Part shown: piece by piece, positions 1 through 10,384 of the stretch
How the letters are laid out: each line of letters begins with the position of its first letter
Position numbering within the stretch: the stretch's first letter is position 1
Assembly (NCBI RefSeq): GCF_015218165.1
Contig: NZ_CP048659.1
Location: 2,170,001-2,234,000 of the forward strand
Direction of reading: 5' to 3'
DNA length: 64,000 nt
From: Acinetobacter piscicola
Lineage (GTDB): Bacteria; Pseudomonadota; Gammaproteobacteria; Pseudomonadales; Moraxellaceae
Made by a program: the position numbers and the translations under genes
Notes under the pieces: generated by a model
What the model was told of the DNA's origin: nothing
Database searches by the model: none
What the model saw: only the letters and a program-made list of their open reading frames with translations

Positions 1-2741
1 ATACCATTGATACCTTCTTTGAGCATTTGTCTGAAGAAGGCTTAGAAGAACGTCTTGCGGTTTTATATCCCGTTGAAAAACGTGATGAAGACTGGGCTGA
101 AATCCGTAAACCGTATGATGAGCGTCTTGCCTATGAGCTTGGCATTATTAATAAGATGGGATTCCCAGGTTACTTCCTCATCGTCATGGACTTTATCCAA
201 TGGTCAAAAAATAACGGCGTTCCCGTTGGTCCAGGTCGTGGTTCAGGTGCAGGCTCATTGGTTGCATATAGTTTAAAAATTACGGACTTAGACCCGCTTC
301 GTTATGACCTACTATTTGAACGTTTCTTAAACCCTGAACGTGTTTCTATGCCCGATTTCGATGTCGATTTCTGTATCGCAGGTCGAGACAAAGTCATTGA
401 CTATGTGGCACGTCACTATGGGCGTGATGCTGTTTCACAAATCGCAACATTCGGTACCATGGCCGCAAAAGGTGCAATTCGAGATGTGGCGCGTGTCTTA
501 GGTAAATCCTATGGTTTGGCGGACCGTATTTCAAAAATGATTCCAACCAAACCTTTAGGCTTAAGTTTGGAAGAGTCACTCGAAGCTGAACCACAACTCA
601 AAGATATTGTCACCAATCCATCAAATCCAGACAATGAAGATGCTGCTGAAATTTGGGAAATGGCACTCAAACTTGAAGGTATTACGCGTAATACAGGAAA
701 ACATGCAGGTGGTGTGGTAATTGCACCTACCAAAATTACCGATTATTCCGCTGTTTTATGTGATGATGATGGAACAAACCGTGTTGCACAGTTCGACAAA
801 GATGATGTAGAAGCCGCAGGCTTGGTTAAATTTGACTTCTTGGGTCTACGAAATTTAACCGTAATTGAGGATGCTGTTCAAAATATCAATAAACGTGTTC
901 AGTCAGAAACACCTTTAGATATTGCACATATTCCTTTAGACGATAAAGATGCTTATTTAATTTTTGCAGAAGCCAACACCACGGCGGTCTTCCAATTTGA
1001 ATCCGTGGGCATGAAAAAAATGCTGAAAGAAGCACGCCCAAGTAAGTTCGAGGAAATTATTGCCTTTGTATCTTTGTACCGTCCTGGTCCAATGGATCTG
1101 ATTCCTGACTTTATTCACCGTATGCATGGTGGTGAGTTTGAATATTTACATCCTTTGCTGGAAAGCGTGCTCGAACCGACTTACGGCATCATGGTGTATC
1201 AAGAACAAGTTATGCAAGCTGCACAATTTTGTGCAGGCTATACCCTTGGTGGTGCAGATTTACTACGCCGTGCCATGGGGAAAAAGAAAGTCGAAGAAAT
1301 GGTCAAGCAGCGTGCGACCTTTATTGAAGGTGCTGCTAAAAAAGACATTGATGAAAAAACTGCCAACCATATTTTCGACTATATGGAAAAATTCGCAGGT
1401 TATGGTTTTAACAAATCCCATGCGGCAGCATATGCTTTAGTGGCTTATCAAACGGCATGGCTCAAAGCTCATTACCCTTCTGAGTTCTTAGCTGCCGTCA
1501 TGTCTTCAGAAATGCAAAATACTGACAATATTGTATTTTTAATTGATGACTGCCGAATTAATGGTTTAGAGGTATTACCACCCTCGATTAATATGTCATT
1601 CTATCATTTCCATGCCAGTGATGAAAAAACCATAATTTACGGTCTAGGTGCCATCAAAGGTGTGGGTGAACAAGCCATGCAATCGGTCATTGACTCACGC
1701 GAGCAAGACGGTCCTTATAAAGATTTATTCGATTTCTGTCATCGTATTGACCTGAAAAAAATCAATAAACGTACCCTTGAAGCACTCATTCGTGCAGGTG
1801 CTTTAGACTGTTTAGACATGGAACGTTCAACCATCATGGCGCAACTGCCTGAAGCTGTCCAAGCCGCAGAACAAGCGCGTTCTAACCGTGAAACAGGGAT
1901 TATGGATTTATTTGGTGAAGTTGAAGAAGTTCAGCGTAAACCTGCAAAACCTGTAAAACCATGGTCAGATGAAGTCCGTTTAAAAGGTGAAAAAGATACT
2001 TTAGGCTTGTATTTAACAGGTCACCCTATTGATGTTTATCGTCCTGAGTTAAAAGCCTTTATTTCACAACGCATCAATGAATTGACACCTACACGCCGTG
2101 GGGTAACGACTGTATTTGCAGGATTAGTTGTGGATGTGGCTAACTTCCCGAACCGTATGATGATCACCTTAGATGATGGCACAGCACGGATCGAAGTCTC
2201 TGCAAATCACGAACGTTTCCAACGTTTTAAAGACATTTTACAAAATGAAAAAGTCGTGGTCATCGAAGGTGAAATTTATGAACGTGAAGGTTTTGACCGC
2301 CCAATGGGACGTCTAACCAAAGCATTTAGTCTCAATGAAATTCGCCAAAAACGAGCCAATGCGATCTCGATTCAATTAAATCCTGAAGTTATCAGTAAAA
2401 CCTTAGCATCTGATTTACAAAAAATTCTTCTCCCATTTTGTCATGTTGATATGTGTCAGCATATCCCATTCCAAATTCAAATTGATTATGACTATGCCAG
2501 TGCAGATCTGCATTTGGGTGCGCAATGGAAAGTTGCGCCTTTAGATGATCTGCTGTTTAAGCTACGTGAATATTTTGGTAAAGAAAGTATTCATGTGCAC
2601 TATCAAGTGAAATCTAAAGCAGCCAAATCTGTAGATCATCGTGAACTTGCACAACCCACCCAAGTTGCTCCTCCGCCAGAGAATATGAGCATGGATGATG
2701 CAATGGATGTGTATAACGCTGAAGTCAATCAATTTTCTTAA
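1..2741 (+). CDS. dnaE: DNA polymerase III subunit alpha, 3' part
   Basis: This is the replicative polymerase catalytic subunit, cut by the left window edge. The reading frame is open from base 3 with no start codon of its own (the first in-frame start-like codon is an internal TTG), so the N-terminal PHP region lies outside. Visible in order: the palm with GPGRGSGAGSLVAY, then PDFDVDF, whose two catalytic Asp codons are at 354-356 and 360-362; KFDFLGL, with the third Asp at 834-836; fingers with SLYRPGPM and YGFNKSHAAAYA; helix-hairpin-helix-like YGLGAIKGVG; and an OB-fold near 2100-2330 with VFAGLVVDV. The C-terminal tau-binding region runs to TAA at 2739. About 910 residues are present of the roughly 1160 usual in the family. 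No odd interruptions are seen. The next gene starts 34 bases downstream on the same strand. Confidence 0.98.
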   Translation, partial: TIDTFFEHLSEEGLEERLAVLYPVEKRDEDWAEIRKPYDERLAYELGIINKMGFPGYFLIVMDFIQWSKNNGVPVGPGRGSGAGSLVAYSLKITDLDPLRYDLLFERFLNPERVSMPDFDVDFCIAGRDKVIDYVARHYGRDAVSQIATFGTMAAKGAIRDVARVLGKSYGLADRISKMIPTKPLGLSLEESLEAEPQLKDIVTNPSNPDNEDAAEIWEMALKLEGITRNTGKHAGGVVIAPTKITDYSAVLCDDDGTNRVAQFDKDDVEAAGLVKFDFLGLRNLTVIEDAVQNINKRVQSETPLDIAHIPLDDKDAYLIFAEANTTAVFQFESVGMKKMLKEARPSKFEEIIAFVSLYRPGPMDLIPDFIHRMHGGEFEYLHPLLESVLEPTYGIMVYQEQVMQAAQFCAGYTLGGADLLRRAMGKKKVEEMVKQRATFIEGAAKKDIDEKTANHIFDYMEKFAGYGFNKSHAAAYALVAYQTAWLKAHYPSEFLAAVMSSEMQNTDNIVFLIDDCRINGLEVLPPSINMSFYHFHASDEKTIIYGLGAIKGVGEQAMQSVIDSREQDGPYKDLFDFCHRIDLKKINKRTLEALIRAGALDCLDMERSTIMAQLPEAVQAAEQARSNRETGIMDLFGEVEEVQRKPAKPVKPWSDEVRLKGEKDTLGLYLTGHPIDVYRPELKAFISQRINELTPTRRGVTTVFAGLVVDVANFPNRMMITLDDGTARIEVSANHERFQRFKDILQNEKVVVIEGEIYEREGFDRPMGRLTKAFSLNEIRQKRANAISIQLNPEVISKTLASDLQKILLPFCHVDMCQHIPFQIQIDYDYASADLHLGAQWKVAPLDDLLFKLREYFGKESIHVHYQVKSKAAKSVDHRELAQPTQVAPPPENMSMDDAMDVYNAEVNQFS

Positions 2742-2775
2742 GATCCTCTCATTCAAGCTAAATTTTGGAAATATC

Positions 2776-3612
2776 ATGGATATTATTGATAATGCTGCTA
2801 TTTCACAGCATTTAAGCCATGTGCGTATTGTCATGGTTAATACCACTTTACCTGCAAATATTGGTAGTGCTTTACGTGCAATGAAAACGATGGGCTTATC
2901 TAAATTGGTGCTGGTTGCACCAAAGACCTATCCACACCCCGATATTGATGCACTTGCCGCAGGTGCAACAGATCTGATCGAGCAGATTGAAATTGTTGAA
3001 ACTTTAGAAGATGCTATCAAAGACTGCCATTTGGTTTTTGGTACCAGTGCACGCAGCCGTACCATTCCTTGGCCACTGCTTGATGCGCGCCCTGCTGCAG
3101 AAAAATCGATGCAAGCCGTGATTCATGATCAACAAGAAATTGCCATTGTCTTTGGTCGCGAAGATCGAGGGCTCACCAACGAAGAATTGGCTTTAGCAAA
3201 TTATCATGTGACTATTCCTGTAAATAGTGACTATGGCGTCCTCAATGTTGCACAGGCCATTCAAGTACTCTGTTACGAAATGCGTATGGCTACTTTAGCT
3301 TTTGCAGATAAACAGCATGACGATCAAGCTGTTATGCATGTCACTGATTCTGAAGACATGCATTGGGATGAACCACTTGTAACACATGAACAAATGGAAC
3401 AATTCTACCCACATATTGAAAAAATGTTGGCAGAAATTGAGTTTATGGATCCTCAAAATCCAAGATTATTACCATTACGCTTGCGCCGTTTATTTGGACG
3501 TATACAATTAGATAAAATGGAATATCATTTACTTCGAGGCATTTTTAGCCGAGTTCAAGCCTTGAATAATGGCACATGGAAAAGTTCAAAACCCAAAGAG
3601 GATCAAAACTAA
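2776..3612 (+). CDS. trmJ: tRNA (cytidine/uridine-2'-O-)-methyltransferase TrmJ
   Basis: A SPOUT-class methyltransferase that 2'-O-methylates position 32 of certain tRNAs. The 278-residue protein has the N-terminal motif [20 protein letters not shown], the SAM-knot motifs [15 protein letters not shown] and [13 protein letters not shown], and a C-terminal helical tail longer than needed for catalysis. I chose ATG 2776 because GGAA lies 5 bases upstream and because homology begins just after it; an upstream in-frame ATG at 2695 would overlap the end of dnaE and adds unrelated sequence. The stop TAA at 3610-3612 shares its last base with the cysE start ATG, so the two genes are probably translationally coupled. 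Confidence 0.93.
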   Translation: MDIIDNAAISQHLSHVRIVMVNTTLPANIGSALRAMKTMGLSKLVLVAPKTYPHPDIDALAAGATDLIEQIEIVETLEDAIKDCHLVFGTSARSRTIPWPLLDARPAAEKSMQAVIHDQQEIAIVFGREDRGLTNEELALANYHVTIPVNSDYGVLNVAQAIQVLCYEMRMATLAFADKQHDDQAVMHVTDSEDMHWDEPLVTHEQMEQFYPHIEKMLAEIEFMDPQNPRLLPLRLRRLFGRIQLDKMEYHLLRGIFSRVQALNNGTWKSSKPKEDQN

Positions 3613-4412
3613 TGCTGAAACAGCTCAAAGAAGATATCCAAGCTGTGTTTGCGCGTGATCCTGCCGCACGCAATACATTTGAAGTTTTAACCACTTATCC
3701 AGGGATTCATGCACTCATTATGCATCGTGTTGCCCATGAACTATGGAAAAAAGAGTGTAAAACCTCAGCACGCATATTGTCCTCTTTTAGTCGTTTTGCC
3801 ACAGGCATTGAAATTCATCCTGGTGCAAAAATTGGTAAACGCTTTTTCATTGACCACGGTATGGGTGTGGTGATTGGAGAAACGGCTGAAATTGGTGATG
3901 ATGTCACTTTGTATCATGGCGTAACTTTGGGTGGTACAACATGGAATAAAGGCAAACGCCACCCGACTTTAGAAGACGGTGTTGTTGTCGGTGCAGGTGC
4001 AAAAATTTTAGGTCCCTTCACTGTCGGTAAAAATGCTAAAGTGGGTTCCAATGCCGTTGTAACAAAAGCCATTCCTGAAGGTGCAACGGCTGTCGGCAGT
4101 GCTGCCCGTTTAATTTTCAAAGATAAAGAAAATCACAACGAGCAAGAAAAACAACGTCGTGATTATGCAGAAAGTATTGGTTTTCAACCCTATGCAGCAA
4201 CACAAGATCAATCTGATCCAATGCTTGATGGTATGCGTGTTTTACTTGAACGTATTCAACAAAATGAAATGCGAATGAATAATTTATGTCATCGTTTATC
4301 ATTGCTTGACCCGACGTTTAATCAACAACAAGCCAAAGAAACGCCTTTTAGTGAAGAAGAACTAAAAATTATTGAAGATGTACGCCGTGAGTGTGAAGCA
4401 CAAAGTAAATAG
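3612..4412 (+). CDS. cysE: Serine O-acetyltransferase
   Basis: Makes O-acetylserine from serine and acetyl-CoA, the first step of cysteine synthesis. The 266-residue protein starts [10 protein letters not shown] at ATG 3612, which overlaps the trmJ stop (TAATG). An N-terminal helical part with HRVAHELW is followed by the left-handed beta-helix built of hexapeptide repeats, including [28 protein letters not shown] and [12 protein letters not shown]; the His of IDHG and the H-G-V-T-L-G-G-T segment are typical of the active site. After the hexapeptide domain there is an extra charged tail of about 90 residues ([14 protein letters not shown] onward) that the short SAT forms lack; its role is unknown. 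A hairpin follows at 4419-4441. Confidence 0.95.
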   Translation: MLKQLKEDIQAVFARDPAARNTFEVLTTYPGIHALIMHRVAHELWKKECKTSARILSSFSRFATGIEIHPGAKIGKRFFIDHGMGVVIGETAEIGDDVTLYHGVTLGGTTWNKGKRHPTLEDGVVVGAGAKILGPFTVGKNAKVGSNAVVTKAIPEGATAVGSAARLIFKDKENHNEQEKQRRDYAESIGFQPYAATQDQSDPMLDGMRVLLERIQQNEMRMNNLCHRLSLLDPTFNQQQAKETPFSEEELKIIEDVRRECEAQSK

Positions 4413-4418
4413 CGTCAA

Positions 4419-4441
4419 AGTGCCTAGTTGATCTAGGCACT
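4419..4441 (+). terminator. Hairpin after cysE
   Basis: AGTGCCTAG at 4419-4427 pairs perfectly with CTAGGCACT at 4433-4441 around a 5-base loop. The run after it (CCCCTCTTC) is not a strong U-tract, so termination may be inefficient. Confidence 0.6.
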
Positions 4442-4617
4442 CCCCTCTTCATGTTATTGAATCTACAAAAAAATAACAATAATTGCGTTAAACACGTTTG
4501 CTTTCTGTATAAATTTTAAAACTTTAAGCTTTAAGCGTTGCATGTTTAAATAAGTTTTCTTAGACTGCTACATATACTTAATTTTTGACTTATACAACAA
4601 ATCTTTGGAAGATAAAT

Positions 4618-5547
4618 ATGACGATTAAGCCTCTAGCAGTCGCTCTTTTTTCAGCTTCATTACTTGCAGCTTGCTCAACGACTACGATAAACAAAACTCA
4701 AAATCAAGTCGTCAATAATGAACCAATCGTCTACACTGAACCTGAAATTTCGCCACCATTTTACGCACTTAATCCATTTAATTATAACCAACCTCCTGTT
4801 TTTGAAATTGAATTACAAAAAGCTGCTGCAGCACCTGTACAAAAAATGGAAGTGCCTGACCCAAATAATCTAAATGCTAAAATTATTTTAGATACCAATA
4901 AATTGATCGTGCCTACAGTCAACAGTACGCAACGCGCAATGAAATATGCGGTAATTGCAGGTCAAGATGAAATAGACATCACCAATATTGATGATTTTTT
5001 ACAAATGGTAGAAGGTAAAGCACGCCACTATCCACCACAATTTACTGACCGTCAAGAACGCCGTGGTTTTGAAAGCAAACTTAAAGAAGTATCAACCCAA
5101 TTAGACACTCTTGCTGCAAATCCGAATGCCTCGTTCGATATTCTTATTCGTGCATTTAAAGCCAGTGTTATGGGACGTAACTTAGATTTAGGTTCATCTT
5201 ATACCACCAAGTCTTTAGACTATGCACAACGCATTTTAAAAATTAACAAAGATGACCAAGAAGCCAACTTATGGTTCGGTTTCTCATTGTCTGAAGGTGG
5301 CGGTCAAAAAGAAGCGATGCCATATTTAAACAATGCAATGAAATCTGAGGTACAAGAAGCTTATTTATCTGCCACCAACAATTATTTATGGATGGATCAG
5401 AAAAAAAATGCCATTCAAACCTTAAAAAATTATAAAACAAAATATCCAGAAGAAGCTGATGTGGTTGACCGTTTAGTACAAGAAGTCGAAAAAGAAGGTC
5501 GTTACAACGTATGGCAAATTTTGAAAAATCCTGCCCAATCTAAATAA
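4618..5547 (+). CDS. Lipoprotein with TPR-like repeats, function unknown
   Basis: A predicted lipoprotein of 309 residues starting MTIKPLAVALFSASLLAACS; the lipobox LAAC puts the lipidated Cys near residue 19. I prefer ATG 4618 (GGAAG about 8 bases upstream) to the upstream in-frame ATG at 4585, which would put a polar stretch before the signal peptide. The mature N-terminal part is Pro/Asn-rich and probably flexible (ISPPFYALNPFNYNQPP). The C-terminal 130 residues look like TPR helices (YAQRILKINKDDQEANLWFG, then AMPYLNNAMKS and AIQTLKNYKTKYPEEADV). Such proteins usually act as periplasmic scaffolds. I do not recognise a named family. It may be co-expressed with the next lipoprotein, 135 bases downstream on the same strand. 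Confidence 0.8.
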   Translation: MTIKPLAVALFSASLLAACSTTTINKTQNQVVNNEPIVYTEPEISPPFYALNPFNYNQPPVFEIELQKAAAAPVQKMEVPDPNNLNAKIILDTNKLIVPTVNSTQRAMKYAVIAGQDEIDITNIDDFLQMVEGKARHYPPQFTDRQERRGFESKLKEVSTQLDTLAANPNASFDILIRAFKASVMGRNLDLGSSYTTKSLDYAQRILKINKDDQEANLWFGFSLSEGGGQKEAMPYLNNAMKSEVQEAYLSATNNYLWMDQKKNAIQTLKNYKTKYPEEADVVDRLVQEVEKEGRYNVWQILKNPAQSK

Positions 5548-5682
5548 TTACGCAGTATTTCTCACTATTTCATCATATAAAAGTAGGTTGATCCGAGTCA
5601 GCCTATTTTTTTGCAAAAAAAATTGAATTTTCTATGCAATATCGTATGATTTCGCTAAATGTAATGTGTATCGAGGATACTT

Positions 5683-7689
5683 ATGCAGCACAGTAAAAAA
5701 AATATACTGCTAGTCCTTACTGCGATGGCGCCTTTACTGCTAAGTGGCTGTCAAGTTGTTAGTGTGAAAAGCCAAAAAGTCAATGTCACCATTGCCAATG
5801 AACGTGACAGTATCCTGACACGCAATAAAATGAGTGAAGCGAGCCTCAATGTACTGTCAATGACAGGTAGTGAGGCGAAAAAATGCACAGACCAACCTGA
5901 TCAGTGTGTACAAGACTTGGAAAAAATTCCACAGATTCAAGATGAGCAATTATTATCAACTGCAAGTGAAATTTATCTTGCCAAAGCAATCGCTTTAAAT
6001 GATTCTTCAAGTTGTAAGGTCAGCACCCTGTCTAAACATCAATCAGAAGAAAAACAAAAAATCAATAAAACCAACTATAACAATTGTTTAGACCAACAAT
6101 TAGACATGCTCGACAAAAGTATTCGTTATAGTTATGCCTATTTATTTGAAACTAAACGTCAACCACAAGATCGTATTTTTGACAACAGACAAGTTCAAAT
6201 TCGAGACTTTTATAACCAAGCTTTAGCAAAAATGATTACCACCTATGGTCTACGTAGCGAAGGTAAATCCGTTCCTAAAGAAATTAAAATTGGCAAAAGT
6301 ATTTATAGCATTGACTATAGTCATTATCCGCAGCTCAATACCGAAAAGATTCAAAACCTTCTTTCGAGTTATAACTTAAACTTTTCAGGTTTACGCTCTC
6401 TGAACCGTAGAGATGGTTTCGGTGCTGAGTTTGTTGCAGTTTTAGATGATTCTGAACGTGCTGAGGAAAATAAATACATCGTCGATCCATTACATCACCA
6501 TTATCAAAATGGCATTAATCCCAATATTCATGATCCTCGTTATTTATCGGTTAGTATTACCGCACAGCCAAAATCAGGCAACAGCGTAAACGATATTTTA
6601 CATAATCCTAATTTTAGTTTAAAAATTTATGATCCTTATTTAATTGAAAATATTAAAGTCGCAGATAAAGACTATCCACTCGCTGCAAACTTCTCTGCAC
6701 CTTATGGTCTATGGTTAGCAGAAAATAATCTGGGTGCTGCAGCATATTTAACTTTGATTGACCGTGATCAACGTTTGACCATGCCCCATTTATACATGTT
6801 AGAACCCTTCAATCCAAAGAAAAAAGTGATTGTATTGGTACATGGTTTAGCCAGCAGTCCTGAGGCTTGGATTCGTTTAACCAACGATATTATGGGAGAT
6901 CAGGTTCTACGTGAGCATTATCAAGTTTGGCAAGTTTTTTATTCAACCAATATGCCAATTTTAGAAAGTCGCTACCAAATTAATGCCATTATTAATCAAA
7001 CTTTTGACTATATTGGTCAAGATACATCAGCGGCGAAGGATGCTGTCTTGATTGGTCATAGTATGGGCGGCATCATCGCACGTTTATTGGTCAGTGATGC
7101 CGATTTAACTCAACCTGCGTTAAAAATGTTGAATAATCGTAAATTTGATCGTTTTAAAGATGATGATGTTTTCAAGGCACGTCTAATCATTAAACCTGTA
7201 CCTAACTTTGATCGTGCAATTTTTCTCTCTGCACCACATCGAGGTACAGCTTTTGCAGATCGTTGGTTTACATTGGCAGCACGAAAAATTATTAAGCTCC
7301 CAGGTGCTTTTTTAGGTGCTTTAGCCGACTCTGTGACAGATCAAAATCTAAATATGAAAAATTTTGTGAATGAAGTTGGCGATGGATTGATTCAAAATGG
7401 TCCTAGTGATTTAAGTCATAATTCCAAATTTACCAAACTCACTAAAAATGTCATGCCTAAACAAGGTATGATTTTTCATTCCATTATGGGCAATAACTCC
7501 GATACCACAGATGAAAAGCTCATGACAGATGGTATTGTCCCTTATCAGAGTGCACATTTAGATGGCGCTGCATCTGAAAAAATTATTAAAGGTGGACATT
7601 CGATCCAAGAAACACCTGAAGCAGTATTAGAACTGAGACGTATTTTACGTCAACACCTTGTACAGCTCGGCTTGTATAAACCTGAATAA
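5683..7689 (+). CDS. Lipoprotein with C-terminal alpha/beta hydrolase (lipase-like) domain
   Basis: A 668-residue predicted lipoprotein (signal peptide ending LLLSGC, Cys near residue 23) with GAGG upstream of ATG 5683. The first 370 residues resemble nothing I can name. The C-terminal part is an alpha/beta hydrolase: the oxyanion-strand motif VIVLVHGLASSPEAW, the nucleophile elbow GHSMGG with Ser460, and a late His in IKGGHSIQETPEA as the likely catalytic base; a hydrophobic segment APHRGTAFADRW recalls triacylglycerol lipases. The outer-membrane anchor suggests a surface or periplasmic esterase or phospholipase. Substrate cannot be read from sequence. A strong hairpin follows at 7697-7721. 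Confidence 0.85.
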   Translation: MQHSKKNILLVLTAMAPLLLSGCQVVSVKSQKVNVTIANERDSILTRNKMSEASLNVLSMTGSEAKKCTDQPDQCVQDLEKIPQIQDEQLLSTASEIYLAKAIALNDSSSCKVSTLSKHQSEEKQKINKTNYNNCLDQQLDMLDKSIRYSYAYLFETKRQPQDRIFDNRQVQIRDFYNQALAKMITTYGLRSEGKSVPKEIKIGKSIYSIDYSHYPQLNTEKIQNLLSSYNLNFSGLRSLNRRDGFGAEFVAVLDDSERAEENKYIVDPLHHHYQNGINPNIHDPRYLSVSITAQPKSGNSVNDILHNPNFSLKIYDPYLIENIKVADKDYPLAANFSAPYGLWLAENNLGAAAYLTLIDRDQRLTMPHLYMLEPFNPKKKVIVLVHGLASSPEAWIRLTNDIMGDQVLREHYQVWQVFYSTNMPILESRYQINAIINQTFDYIGQDTSAAKDAVLIGHSMGGIIARLLVSDADLTQPALKMLNNRKFDRFKDDDVFKARLIIKPVPNFDRAIFLSAPHRGTAFADRWFTLAARKIIKLPGAFLGALADSVTDQNLNMKNFVNEVGDGLIQNGPSDLSHNSKFTKLTKNVMPKQGMIFHSIMGNNSDTTDEKLMTDGIVPYQSAHLDGAASEKIIKGGHSIQETPEAVLELRRILRQHLVQLGLYKPE

Positions 7690-7696
7690 AGCACAT

Positions 7697-7721
7697 AATA
7701 GCCCACAACATGTGGGCTATT
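7697..7721 (+). terminator. Hairpin after the lipoprotein hydrolase
   Basis: AATAGCCCACA (7697-7707) and TGTGGGCTATT (7711-7721) form an 11-bp perfect stem with a 3-base loop, followed by AATTTATAT. The symmetric A/T flanks would allow it to work for either strand; the next gene, catM, converges on it. Confidence 0.7.
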
Positions 7722-7815
7722 AATTTATATACAACTCATTTTCATTTATAAAAGAAACCCTTATAACTGTTTATTTGCATTTTACATTTGTGAAACACGT
7801 GTAAAACTGCAAAAA

Positions 7816-8751
<936 letters not shown>

Positions 8752-8755
8752 TTAT

Positions 8756-8791
8756 ATACCTTTTAAGTATTTAAAAATACCAATTTAGCTC
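8756..8791 (+). promoter_or_regulatory. CatM binding sites between catM and catB
   Basis: A perfect CatM/BenM dyad ATAC-N7-GTAT lies at 8756-8770. A second half-site (ATAC at 8777-8780, followed after 7 bases by the degenerate GCTC) is centred 21 bp further toward catB, two helical turns away. This spacing is what a LysR tetramer bound to a recognition site and an activation site should show. The catB start is 64 bases beyond; a TATATA near 8820 could serve as the -10 box, but I could not fix a -35. Confidence 0.8.
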
Positions 8792-8854
8792 TAGTTTAAG
8801 ATATTACATTAATTTAGGGTATATAAACAGTTAAACACTTAAGAAATATTTGCA

Positions 8855-9964
8855 ATGTATACATCTATAGAAACATTGCTTGTTGAGATCCCAACCATCC
8901 GTCCACACAAGATGGCGGTTGCAACAATGCAAACACAAACCCTAGTATTGGTAAAAGTCAGCACAGATGATGGCTTTGTGGGTTGGGGAGAGGCAACCAC
9001 AATTGGCGGTTTAGGCTATGGCGAAGAAAGCCCTGAAAGTGTAAAAACCAATATTGAAACTTATTTTGCTCCATTATTAAAAACTTTAGCAGGTTTAAAT
9101 GTCGCACAAACCATGCAAATCATTAACCGTAATATTAACGGCAATCGTTTTGCAAAATGTGCCATTCAAACTGCGTTATTGGATATTCAAGCACAACGTT
9201 TAGGTTTGCCTTTAAGTGAAGTGTTGGGTGGTCGTTTACGTGACAGCATTTCAGTATTGTGGGTATTAGCATCTGGTAATACAGAAAAAGATATCGCTGA
9301 AGCGCAAAAAATGGTTGAAAGCAAGCGTCATAATGTTTTCAAACTCAAAATTGGTTCTCGCCCTGTCGAACAAGATGTAGAACATGTTTTAGCCATCAAA
9401 AAAGCCTTAGGCAATGACGTTTCAATTCGTGTTGATGTCAACCGTGCTTGGTCTGAACTCAGTGCGATTAAAGGCATTCAGCTCCTACAAGACGGTGGCA
9501 TAGACTTAATTGAACAACCTTGTGCCATTAATAACATTGATGCAATGGAACGCTTAACTCGTAAGTTTGATATCGCCATTATGGCAGATGAATCTTTAAT
9601 GGGTCCACAAAGTGCTTATGAACTTGCTAAACGCAATGCAGCTTCTGTTTTTGCAGTCAAAGTCGCCCAATCTGGTGGCTTAATTGAAGGTTGCGAAGTT
9701 GCCAAAATTGCAAATCTTGCTGGCATTGACCTGTATGGTGGCACCATGCTTGAAGGTCCTGTGGGCACGATTGCGTCTGCACACGTATTTTCAACATTCA
9801 GTAATTTAGCATATGGAACTGAGCTATTTGGTCCATTACTACTGACTGAACAAATTTTAAAAACACCACTTCAATATGAAAATTTTGAGCTCAAAATCCC
9901 AACAGGTTTGGGCTTAGGTATTGAATTAGATGAAGACAAAATCGACAACCTACGTCGTCAATAA
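8855..9964 (+). CDS. catB: Muconate cycloisomerase
   Basis: Converts cis,cis-muconate to muconolactone with a divalent metal (Mn2+). The 369-residue protein belongs to the enolase superfamily: capping domain, then a barrel with the KxK motif in FKLKIG (Lys163, Lys165), metal ligands Asp194 (VDVN), Glu220 (IEQP) and Asp245 (ADES), and the opposite-face Lys269 (AVKV). The start is ATG 8855, with only a weak upstream purine run. It is the first gene of the operon and follows the CatM sites directly. The catC gene begins 15 bases after its stop. Confidence 0.97.
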   Translation: MYTSIETLLVEIPTIRPHKMAVATMQTQTLVLVKVSTDDGFVGWGEATTIGGLGYGEESPESVKTNIETYFAPLLKTLAGLNVAQTMQIINRNINGNRFAKCAIQTALLDIQAQRLGLPLSEVLGGRLRDSISVLWVLASGNTEKDIAEAQKMVESKRHNVFKLKIGSRPVEQDVEHVLAIKKALGNDVSIRVDVNRAWSELSAIKGIQLLQDGGIDLIEQPCAINNIDAMERLTRKFDIAIMADESLMGPQSAYELAKRNAASVFAVKVAQSGGLIEGCEVAKIANLAGIDLYGGTMLEGPVGTIASAHVFSTFSNLAYGTELFGPLLLTEQILKTPLQYENFELKIPTGLGLGIELDEDKIDNLRRQ

Positions 9965-9978
9965 TTGAAGGAGTCGTC

Positions 9979-10269
9979 ATGCTTTTCCAAGTAAAAATGG
10001 ATGTAAATATCCCTTTAGATATGCCATCTGAAAAAGCCAATGAAATTAAAGCCGTTGAAAAAGCATATTCTCAAGATTTGCAACGACAAGGGAAATGGCG
10101 TCATATTTGGCGTATTACAGGTCAATACTCAAATATCAGTATTTTTGATGTTGAGAGTAATGAAGAATTACACAACATTTTACAAGGTTTGCCATTGTAT
10201 CCATACATGGATATCGAAGTTGTTGCATTAAACCGTCATCCTTCATCAATTCGTGAAGATGACACCTGA
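9979..10269 (+). CDS. catC: Muconolactone delta-isomerase
   Basis: Shifts the double bond of muconolactone to give 3-oxoadipate enol-lactone. The 96-residue protein has the usual family length and the typical beginning MLFQVKMDVNIP and the segments GKWRHIWRITGQYSN and LPLYPYMDIEV. GAAGGAG lies 8 bases before ATG 9979. It works as a multimer (decamer in known members). It sits between catB and catA; the 115-base gap to catA contains a possible GC-rich hairpin (GGGGC near 10312 with GCCCC near 10347). Confidence 0.96.
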   Translation: MLFQVKMDVNIPLDMPSEKANEIKAVEKAYSQDLQRQGKWRHIWRITGQYSNISIFDVESNEELHNILQGLPLYPYMDIEVVALNRHPSSIREDDT

Positions 10270-10384
10270 TTTTTAATATCATTTTATAGTAATAAAACAA
10301 GGATTGTTGGGGCAAGGACGTAAGCCAAAACCATTTAGCAAGCACAGCCCCACAGCAACCTTTTCATACTTAAGGAGAATCCGT

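Noticed and set aside
27..2741. A dnaE start at the TTG at base 27
   Set aside because: The frame is open upstream to the window edge and the residues before it continue the DnaE homology, so the gene is cut, not started there.
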